DNA from: Streptomyces sp. Tue6028
GTDB lineage: Bacteria; Actinomycetota; Actinomycetes; Streptomycetales; Streptomycetaceae
NCBI RefSeq assembly: GCF_002300165.1
Contig: NZ_MLCE01000038.1
Location: forward strand, 1-37,487
DNA: 37,487 nucleotides
Direction: 5' to 3'
The notes below the pieces were generated by a model. That model was not told the DNA's origin and did no database searches. It was given only the letters and a program-made list of their open reading frames with translations. Numbering within the stretch: position 1 is the first letter of the stretch; every line of letters begins with the position of its first letter. Below are positions 31,715-37,487 of the stretch, one piece after another. The position numbers were made by a program, and so were the translations under genes.

Positions 31715-33952
31715 TCATCGCTCCTTGACCAGCTCGGCGTACGGGCCGCCGGCCGCCACCAGGGCGTCGTGCCGCCCGCGTTCCACGATCGTGCCGTGCT
31801 GGAGGACCACGATCTCGTCGCTGTCGCGCACGGTGCTCAGCCGGTGCGCGATCACCACACAGGCGCAGCCGCGCTTGCGCAGGTTGTCGATGACGAGCTG
31901 CTCGGTCTCCGCGTCCAGGGCGCTGGTCACCTCGTCGAGCACCAGGATGCTGGGCCTGCGCACCAGCGCTCGCGCGATCTCCAGACGCTGGCGCTGGCCG
32001 CCGGAGAAGTTGTGCCCGTCCTGCTCGACCCGGCTGTGGATGCCGCCCGGCCGGCGCGTCACGACGTCGTACAGCGCCGCGTCCTGAAGGGCGGACACCA
32101 CCGCGTCGTCCGGGATCGACGGGTCCCACAGCGCGATGTTGTCGCGCACGGTGCCCTCGAAGAGGAAGACGTCCTGGTCGACGAAGGAGACGGAGGCGGC
32201 GAGCGCGCCGCGCGGGATGTCCTCCAGCAGCTGACCGTCGATGCGGATCGAGCCCTCCCAGGGGGCGTACAGGCCCGAGATCAGCCGGGAGACCGTCGAC
32301 TTGCCGCTCCCGGAACCTCCGACCAGCGCGACCTGCTGGCCCGGCCCCACCGTCAGCGAGAATCCGCTGAGCAGCGGCTTGTCGAGCGGGCTGTAGCCGA
32401 ACGTGATGTTCTCCAGTTCGACATGGCCGTGCAGCCGGCGGGTGGACTCGCCGGTGCCGGGGCGTGCGTAGAGCGGGTCCGCCTGGAAGTTCTCCACGTC
32501 CTTGAGCCGGGCGACGTCGGCCGCGAAGTCCTGGATGCGGCCCGCGACACCGTTGAGCCGGGTGATCGGCGCCGTGAAGCGGGTCACCAGGGCCTGGAAG
32601 GCGACGAGCAGACCGACGGAGATGTGCCCCTCGACGGCGCGCATCCCGCCGATCCACAGGATCAGCGCGGAGTTCAGCGTCGCGAGCGTCGGCGCGACCA
32701 CACCCAGCCACGCGCTCGGCACACCGAGGCGCTGCTGCTCCTCCAGCGTGGTGGCGTGCTGCCCGGCCCACTTGCGGAAGTAGCCGTCCTCGCCGCCGGT
32801 CGCCTTCATCGTCTCGATGAGCTGGAGCCCGGTGTAGGCCGTGTTGGTCAGCCGCGCGGTGTCCGCGCGCAGCTTCGCGGTACGGGTCGCGCGCATCCGG
32901 ACCACCACGCGCATCGCCACCACGTTGAGCAGTGCGACACCGATCCCGACGGCCGTGAGCTGCGGGTCGTACGTGTAGAGCAGCACCGCGTAGAGCACGA
33001 CCACGATCGCGTCCACGCCGGCCGCGGCGAGGTCACGGGCCAGCGTCTCGGACACCGCGTCGTTCGACTGGAGCCGCTGCACCAGGTCGGCCGGACTGCG
33101 CTGGGAGAAGAAGGTGACGGGCAGCCGCAGCAGGTGCCGCAGGAAGCGGGCGCTGCTCAGCGTGGAGGAGATGATGCGCCCGCGCAGCAGATTCGCCTGC
33201 TGCAGCCAGGTCAGCACCACCGTGAGCAGCACCGAGGCGCCCATCGACGCGAACAGCACGCCCAGCAGCGAGGTCTGGCCGCCGATCAGATACGTGTCGA
33301 TGTAGGTCCGGCTGAGCGCGGGCAACGCCGCGCCGACCGCCACCAGCAGGAGGCTGGCGAGCACGGCCGCCGGCATCGTGCCCGAGGTGCCCCGCAGCCG
33401 GGCCGGCATGGCGCCCAGCACTCCGGGCCTGCGCCCGCCCTTGCGGAAGTCGGGCCCCGGCTCCATGACCAGGACGACACCGGTGAAGCTGGTGTCGAAG
33501 TCCTCCATGGGGACGAAACGCCGTCCCTTGCCGGGGTCGTTGATGTGCACGCCGCGCCGGCCGAAGCGTCGCCCCATGCCGTCGAACACGACGTAGTGGT
33601 TGAACTCCCAGAACAGGATCGCGGGCGCATTCACGTCTGCGAGGGCGACCGTGTCCATCTGCATGCCCTTGGCCGTGAGGCCGTAACTGCGGGCCGCCTT
33701 GAGGAGGTTGCTGGCGCGCGAGCCGTCCCGCGAGACACCGCACGCGATGCGCAGTTCTTCGAGCGGGATGTGCCGGCCGTAGTGGCCGAGCACCATGGCG
33801 AGGGAGGCCGCACCGCACTCCACGGCCTCCATCTGGAGCACGGTGGGGGTGCGCACCGTCTTGCGCCGCCCCTTGGGGACCGGCCGCTTGGGCGCGGGCG
33901 CGCGGCGTCTGCCCCGCACCGGCGGGGGGAGCGTGTCCTGGGGAGCGGTCAC
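31715..33952 (-). CDS. NHLP-type C39 peptidase-containing ABC exporter
   Basis: 745 residues. The N-terminal C39 peptidase is intact: Gln40 (oxyanion), Cys46 in MEAVECGAASLAMVLGHYG, His119 in FWEFNHYVVFDG and Asp139 in HINDP. It should cut leaders after Gly-Gly during export. A six-helix membrane domain and an ATPase follow, with VGGSGSGKSTVSRL, FSGGQRQRLEIARAL and ILVLDEVTSALDA. The start is GTG 33952, overlapping the HlyD stop by four bases; the first 35 residues are basic and Pro-rich. This is the subunit that joins leader cleavage to transport. Its natural substrate is presumably the 71-residue double-glycine peptide at 34849-35064. Confidence 0.94.
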   Translation of the reverse strand: MTAPQDTLPPPVRGRRRAPAPKRPVPKGRRKTVRTPTVLQMEAVECGAASLAMVLGHYGRHIPLEELRIACGVSRDGSRASNLLKAARSYGLTAKGMQMDTVALADVNAPAILFWEFNHYVVFDGMGRRFGRRGVHINDPGKGRRFVPMEDFDTSFTGVVLVMEPGPDFRKGGRRPGVLGAMPARLRGTSGTMPAAVLASLLLVAVGAALPALSRTYIDTYLIGGQTSLLGVLFASMGASVLLTVVLTWLQQANLLRGRIISSTLSSARFLRHLLRLPVTFFSQRSPADLVQRLQSNDAVSETLARDLAAAGVDAIVVVLYAVLLYTYDPQLTAVGIGVALLNVVAMRVVVRMRATRTAKLRADTARLTNTAYTGLQLIETMKATGGEDGYFRKWAGQHATTLEEQQRLGVPSAWLGVVAPTLATLNSALILWIGGMRAVEGHISVGLLVAFQALVTRFTAPITRLNGVAGRIQDFAADVARLKDVENFQADPLYARPGTGESTRRLHGHVELENITFGYSPLDKPLLSGFSLTVGPGQQVALVGGSGSGKSTVSRLISGLYAPWEGSIRIDGQLLEDIPRGALAASVSFVDQDVFLFEGTVRDNIALWDPSIPDDAVVSALQDAALYDVVTRRPGGIHSRVEQDGHNFSGGQRQRLEIARALVRRPSILVLDEVTSALDAETEQLVIDNLRKRGCACVVIAHRLSTVRDSDEIVVLQHGTIVERGRHDALVAAGGPYAELVKER

Positions 33953-34758
33953 GGCAGGAGCCAATCGACGGGTCGCTGATCGGCCATGCGGATCGAACCC
34001 GTGGCCAGGGTCATGGAGGTGAGCGCGTACGGCGGTCCGTCCGCCGAGGACCACTTCAGGCCGCTCTTCGTGGCGGACGAACGGTCGAGGCGCACCAGGA
34101 CGGCCACCGGGCGGCCCTTCTTGGTGAACTGCTCGCCGAGCTGGCTGTCGCCGAGGTAGGCGGCGATCTGCTGCTGGGTCTGCACCGTCCGGCCGACGGA
34201 CTTCACATGGCCGCGCAGCACTCCGTACTGCTGGGTCGGCACCGACTGGACGCTGAGGTCGACGGCGGCGTCCGCGGGAATGGTGGCGGCGTTCTCGGCG
34301 GGGACGTAGACGGTCGCGTAGAGCGGGTCGTCCGCGTGGGCGACCTTCTCGACGGCCGCGACGTTCGCGCCGGTCGAGATGATGGCGCCGATGGTGGCGA
34401 CGAGCGCCGTGATCCGGCCCGCGGCGACGGTACGGACGACGGCTGTCTCGCCCTGGGCGGTCCGCACCTTCAGCACGGGGGCGTTCGCGGGGAGCCGTTC
34501 GCCCTCCTTGGCGAGGACTGCGGTGACCTGGCCGGCGACGGGGCTCTGCAGCACGTAACTGCCCTGCCCATGCGTGAGGACGGCAGGTGCGCCGACCGTG
34601 GAGGTGACGGTGCCCGTGACGGCCCAGACGGAGGCCGCGGCCATGGCGACGAGGGTCACGGAAAGGACGAGCCAGCCCTGCGGGCGGGCGAAGCGCACCG
34701 GAAGGTCGAGCTCCTCCGGCGACTGCAGCTTGGCGAGGGCCTGTTGGCGGAACTGCAC
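33949..34758 (-). CDS. NHLP-system HlyD-like secretion adaptor
   Basis: 269 residues. A short cytoplasmic N-terminus (FRQQALAKLQSPEELDLPV, the family opening) precedes one transmembrane helix (about 29-50), and a biotinyl-lipoyl-like extracytoplasmic domain follows, with VLQSPVAGQVTAVLAKEGERL and NAPVLKVRT. It is the periplasmic-adaptor-like (membrane fusion) component of NHLP export systems and in Gram-positive cells probably guides peptide through the wall region. The start is GTG 34758 with GAGGGAAG upstream. The stop overlaps the C39-ABC GTG (GTGA), so adaptor and exporter are made in step. A 13-bp hairpin lies between this gene and the peptide gene upstream. Confidence 0.9.
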   Translation of the reverse strand: MQFRQQALAKLQSPEELDLPVRFARPQGWLVLSVTLVAMAAASVWAVTGTVTSTVGAPAVLTHGQGSYVLQSPVAGQVTAVLAKEGERLPANAPVLKVRTAQGETAVVRTVAAGRITALVATIGAIISTGANVAAVEKVAHADDPLYATVYVPAENAATIPADAAVDLSVQSVPTQQYGVLRGHVKSVGRTVQTQQQIAAYLGDSQLGEQFTKKGRPVAVLVRLDRSSATKSGLKWSSADGPPYALTSMTLATGSIRMADQRPVDWLLP

Positions 34759-34798
34759 GGGACTTCCCTCACCTGTTCGAGAGGTTCACGGCATCCGA

Positions 34799-34831
34799 GA
34801 GTCCCGGAACCGGGAAGCGGTTCCGGGACTC
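34799..34831 (-). terminator. Intra-operon hairpin (attenuator or 3'-stabiliser) after peptide gene
   Basis: Perfect 13-bp stem GAGTCCCGGAACC / GGTTCCGGGACTC with a 7-base loop, 17 bases after the precursor stop and about 40 bases before the HlyD start. It may end most transcripts so that precursor mRNA exceeds exporter mRNA, or protect the 3' end of a processed precursor message. Confidence 0.75.
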
Positions 34832-34848
34832 AACGGTGTGAAACGGGA

Positions 34849-35064
34849 TCAGAGACCCGCGACCAGGCCGGTGACCGGGGCGGTGTTCAGGCCGGTCACG
34901 CCCTCGACGGTGCCGATGGCCGTGCCCGCGAGGCCGGAGACCGGGGCAACGCTGTCGACCAGGCCGGACACGGTGCCGACGGCGTTCAGCGACAGGCCGC
35001 CGGAGACGTTGTCGAGGTCGGCGTCCGAGATCTCGGCGGTCTCAACACGGGGGGTGGAGTTCAT
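34849..35064 (-). CDS. Double-glycine leader peptide precursor with Cys-free repetitive core
   Basis: 71 residues. The leader (1-23) ends LDNVSGG: Leu17 (-7), Val20 (-4) and Gly22-Gly23 match C39 peptidase substrates, and the leader is acidic (ETAEISDADLD). The predicted 48-residue core (24-71) has no Cys, Lys, Arg, His, Trp, Tyr or Phe. It is made of Gly, Val, Thr, Ser, Ala and Leu with two acids. V-x-G-[LV] recurs at Val32, Val42, Val53 and Val64, an 11-residue period, and Ala-Pro occurs at 40-41 and 62-63. ATG 35064 is preceded by GAAGGGAAG. It heads the NHLP-type export operon. Without Cys it cannot form lanthionines, and no modifying enzyme is nearby, so it is probably exported as an unmodified peptide. 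Activity is unknown. Confidence 0.85.
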   Translation of the reverse strand: MNSTPRVETAEISDADLDNVSGGLSLNAVGTVSGLVDSVAPVSGLAGTAIGTVEGVTGLNTAPVTGLVAGL

Positions 35065-35725
35065 GGTGGAACTTCCCTTCGTATGGATATTTCATAAGGG
35101 GGGAGCGGCCCCCTCTGGGGACAGATGACGGCCGCCGCCGCGGGGCTGCGACACCCGTTCCCAGGCGTCCGGTGCGACCTCCGCGGTGCAACGGATCAAA
35201 GCACGGTCGCGGGGCACGCTTCCAATCAACCAGGGCTCTCACCTGGGAACTTGAGTGCGCGACAGGTTCAACCGTGCAGGTGTGCGCACGTCTTTGCGGC
35301 GACTTCTTCACATGCTGCGCGGCATCCATTCGTGCGCGCGCTTGCCGTCCGCGGACCGAATGGGACAGTCCCGTCGCAATGGCACGCAGGGGGGCGCGCG
35401 GCTGTGCAGATCCCTCGCACACGGTGACTTGGTTGCGTAATGGATGTGCAGATTCGCTGAAGCCAGGATTCCGCTCGTGCTCGAAGACGATCCGTTACTG
35501 ATCGGTAGCGGAACGTGTCGGCGGGCTCGCGGAAGCGTTCGGCCGGGCGAACGGGCGTGTGTCGCGCGGTCTCGCGGCGGTCTGCCGTGCGGCCCTGTGT
35601 CGGGTGCCGCGCGGCTCTGCGAGGGAGAACGATGAGTGGGGTCTGTGAGGGGCGCGCGGCTCTGCAAGGGCGGCCGGGCGGCCCCGTGACGGAGTGTCGG
35701 ACGGGGCTCCCGGCCGCCGGCGTGG
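35065..35725. other. 661-bp region upstream of peptide gene
   Basis: It must hold the promoter of the peptide-export operon. The middle (about 35180-35510) is clearly less GC-rich than the window, and an AT-rich patch (ATGAAATATCCATA on the minus strand) lies just before the peptide gene's ribosome site. No -35/-10 pair could be fixed. Towards the thioesterase end, CGCGCGGCTCTGC occurs twice, 45 bases apart (35608 and 35653). Short open frames here lack coding character. Confidence 0.5.
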
Positions 35726-36148
35726 TCAGCCCAGCAGTGCGTACACCGTGCTCGCGCGCGCGGCGACCTCCCCGGACCCCTCGGCGGCCATCGTGATGTC
35801 GGCGAAGGCCATACGGCGGCCGAGCTTGGTGAGGACCGCCTCGACCAGGACGTCGGCGTCCGTCACCGCCCGCTGGAAGCTCGTGGACTGCTGCACCGTC
35901 GTCATCGGGACGAACGCGCCGCGTGCCGCCGACACCGCGATCACGGTCGCCGTGTCGGCGGCGGCCATCAGTGCCTGTCCCGACAGGGAACCGCCCTCCC
36001 GGGACAGTCGTGCGGACCACGGCAGCCGCAGGACGGCGCGGCGGTCGCCCAGCTCCGCCACGGACAGGCCCAGATCCAGGACCCAGGGGGCGAAGTTGTC
36101 GTCGAGGATCTTGTCGGCTTCGGCAAGGTTCAGCGTCATACGGGGCAT
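35726..36148 (-). CDS. PaaI-type hotdog-fold thioesterase
   Basis: 140 residues. The hotdog domain is marked by FAPWVLDLGLSVAELGDRRAVLRLPW, GGSLSGQALMAAADTATVIAVSAARG (the central helix) and MTTVQQSTSFQRAV, then LVEAVLTKLGRRMAFADITM. Such enzymes hydrolyse acyl-CoA or acyl-carrier thioesters; the acyl group is unknown. ATG 36148 has a GGGGAA site and was chosen over ATG 36139, which has none. The frame is open much further upstream, but that part is antisense to the serine protease gene. No link with the peptide export operon is evident. Confidence 0.88.
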   Translation of the reverse strand: MPRMTLNLAEADKILDDNFAPWVLDLGLSVAELGDRRAVLRLPWSARLSREGGSLSGQALMAAADTATVIAVSAARGAFVPMTTVQQSTSFQRAVTDADVLVEAVLTKLGRRMAFADITMAAEGSGEVAARASTVYALLG

Positions 36149-36215
36149 TGTTCCCCGACTCCCTGGCCGACGTGGCGATTTGCCTGGCATTCCGCGCCTT
36201 CGAGTCGCCTGGATC

Positions 36216-36234
36216 CTGCCATTTGCAAAGGCAG
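36216..36234. promoter_or_regulatory. Palindrome CTGCC-ATTTGCAAA-GGCAG
   Basis: Symmetric element with a TTTGCAAA core in the 186-bp gap between the divergent thioesterase and protease genes, about 70 bases upstream of the first and 100 upstream of the second. It is a candidate operator for either. Confidence 0.4.
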
Positions 36235-36334
36235 TTGAACGCCACCGGCGGCACACGCGTATCAACCACCATCCAGGCGCCCCCCAGTCAGCTGCCGGAC
36301 GGCGGCATCGACCCCGTCCCCAGGAGGTCAAGAG

Positions 36335-37487
36335 TTGAGTCACAAACGGATACCCAAGCGCAAGGCCGCCATCGCGGCGGGAAGCGTGGCGGCGCTCGGA
36401 GCTGCGGCCCTTCTGCTGCCCAACGCCAACGCGTCCCAGTCGAACGGGGACGACGCCACCCCGAAGACGTTCAAGGCGGGGGACGTCGCGGACGTCGCCT
36501 CCCAGCTCGCCTCGCAGCTGGGCCAGTCCTTCGCGGGCTCCTACTACGACGCGGGCAAGCAGCAGCTCATCATCAACGTCGTCGGTAACGACAGCAACGT
36601 CGTCAACCGGATCGAGAAGGCCGGCGCGGTCGCGAACGAGGTGCAGAACAGCACCGCCGAACTGAAGGCCGCCGCCAGAACGCTCAAGGCGGACGCGACG
36701 ATCCCCGGCACCGCGTGGGCCGTCGACCCGAAGACCAACGAGATCCGCGTCACCGCCGACTCGACCGTCACGGGCGGCAAGTGGGACACCCTGGAGTCGA
36801 CCGTCAAGGGTCTCGGCTCCGGCGTTGCCACCGTCAAGAAGTCCGCCGGCACCTTCAAGACGTTCGTCGACGGCGGCGACGCCATCTTCGGCGGCGGTGC
36901 GCGCTGCTCCCTCGGCTTCAACGTCACCGCGGGCGACGGCAGCCCGGCCTTCCTGACCGCGGGCCACTGCGGTGTGGCCGCGGCCCAGTGGTCGGACTCC
37001 CAGGACGGCGCGCCGATCGCCACCGTGGACCAGGCCACGTTCCCGGGCGACGGCGACTTCGCCCTCGTCAAGTACGACGACCCCAACACGCAGGCCAACA
37101 GCGTGGTCAATGTCGGCAACGGTCAGTCCGTCGAGATCACCCAGGCCGCGGACGCCACCGTCGGGCAGCAGGTCCTCCGGATGGGCAGCACGACCGGTCT
37201 CAACGACGGCAGCGTCACGGGGCTGGACGCCACCGTGAACTACCCGGAGGGCACGGTCACCGGCCTCATCCAGACCGACGTCTGCGCCGAACCGGGCGAC
37301 AGCGGCGGCTCCCTGTTCACCCAGGACGGCAGCGCGATCGGTCTGACCTCGGGTGGCAGCGGCGACTGCACCAGCGGCGGCGAGACCTTCTTCCAGCCGG
37401 TCACGACCGCGCTCCAGGCGGTCGGCGCCACCCTCGGCGCCGGCGGCGCCGGAGCGGGCGACGCGGGTGCGGGCGACGCGGGTGCGG
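36335..37487 (+). CDS. Secreted S1-family serine protease, streptogrisin/alpha-lytic type (3' end outside window)
   Basis: 384 residues visible. TTG 36335 follows a perfect AGGAGG seven bases upstream. A basic N-terminus and hydrophobic signal (to about 36, NANA) precede an alpha-lytic-type propeptide (about 45-180, with the WAVDPKTNEIRVTADSTV strand region). Mature enzyme should begin near residue 183 (AIFGGGARC). The triad is His211 in LTAGHCG, Asp241 in GDGDFALV and Ser323 in EPGDSGGSL. After the catalytic domain (about 370) an AGAGD repeat begins, encoded by 15-bp repeats (37448 on), and the window ends there. A C-terminal extra domain, such as a chitin- or wall-binding module, is likely beyond the edge. 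It is a possible target of SSI-type inhibitors, although this window's inhibitor has Arg at P1. Confidence 0.93.
   Translation, partial: MSHKRIPKRKAAIAAGSVAALGAAALLLPNANASQSNGDDATPKTFKAGDVADVASQLASQLGQSFAGSYYDAGKQQLIINVVGNDSNVVNRIEKAGAVANEVQNSTAELKAAARTLKADATIPGTAWAVDPKTNEIRVTADSTVTGGKWDTLESTVKGLGSGVATVKKSAGTFKTFVDGGDAIFGGGARCSLGFNVTAGDGSPAFLTAGHCGVAAAQWSDSQDGAPIATVDQATFPGDGDFALVKYDDPNTQANSVVNVGNGQSVEITQAADATVGQQVLRMGSTTGLNDGSVTGLDATVNYPEGTVTGLIQTDVCAEPGDSGGSLFTQDGSAIGLTSGGSGDCTSGGETFFQPVTTALQAVGATLGAGGAGAGDAGAGDAGA
37448..37487 (+). repeat. 15-bp repeat encoding AGAGD linker
   Basis: Unit GCGGGTGCGGGCGAC, two copies (first slightly varied) plus a partial third that is cut by the window edge. 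It encodes a flexible Ala/Gly/Asp linker after the protease domain. Confidence 0.8.

Noticed and set aside
34849..35064. Class II lanthipeptide or lasso precursor
   Set aside because: The core has no Cys for thioether rings and no LanM, lasso cyclase or lasso protease gene is nearby.
35308..35667. 119-codon minus-strand frame upstream of the peptide gene
   Set aside because: Biased to Arg/Pro/Ser, no ribosome site, no recognisable feature; it lies in the control region.
35634..35796. Small plus-strand frame with a GAGGGAGAA ribosome-site-like sequence before its ATG
   Set aside because: It overlaps the 3' end of the thioesterase gene in antisense, its product is Arg/Pro-rich low complexity, and the purine-rich stretch belongs to a local direct repeat.

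Overview
The window is high-GC actinobacterial DNA and almost certainly from a Streptomyces chromosome, outside the conserved core. The signs are the very strong G/C preference at third codon positions, frequent GTG/TTG starts, ATGA-type gene overlaps, a SpoIIE/PAS/GAF phosphatase, an SSI-type protease inhibitor, a streptogrisin-type protease and a PucR regulator. No rRNA, tRNA, insertion sequence, phage gene or CRISPR array was seen. All calls come from reading the sequence; no database search was run.

Layout. 1-2308 (-): a multidomain sensor phosphatase that runs off the left edge. 2562-5654 (+): a secreted family-2 glycoside hydrolase. 5565-8371 (-): an ECF41-type sigma factor translationally coupled to a stand-alone cytochrome b. 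8545-10763 (+), divergent from it: a DHA2 drug exporter coupled to a hemerythrin-like protein. The two units share matched promoter-like elements. 10764-11579 is a non-coding, GC-rich degenerate repeat tract. It is followed by a mycothiol/DinB-type protein (11580-12152), an antitoxin/Doc-like toxin pair (12355-12981) and a membrane protein joining a sigma-like region, a zinc motif and a ricin-type lectin (13546-15501).

15649-21446 is a small-molecule catabolism block: a 2-hydroxyacid dehydrogenase and an FMN-dependent hydroxyacid oxidase (-), a divergent PucR regulator (+), then a cyclase-family hydrolase with an NCS1 nucleobase-type permease (-). 21698-28848 holds single genes and pairs: a PPOX/F420-type flavoprotein preceded by four 19-bp tandem repeats, an unknown 183-residue protein, an SSI-type inhibitor with Arg at the reactive site, an isoprenylcysteine-methyltransferase-like membrane protein, a PAP2/diacylglycerol-kinase fusion, a second DHA2 exporter whose promoter is bracketed by two GAAACG palindromes, and an ArsR-SRPBCC pair.

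28885-35064 (-) is the most interesting region. It is a complete NHLP/NHLM-type peptide export system (HlyD-like adaptor, C39 peptidase-ABC exporter, second ABC protein with a large cytoplasmic N-terminus). Just upstream lies a 71-residue precursor with a double-glycine leader and a Cys-free, Gly/Val/Thr-rich core built on an 11-residue periodicity. No peptide-modifying enzyme is visible, and a perfect 13-bp hairpin separates precursor from exporter. The right end carries a PaaI-type thioesterase (-) and an S1 protease (+) that runs off the edge in an Ala/Gly/Asp repeat linker.
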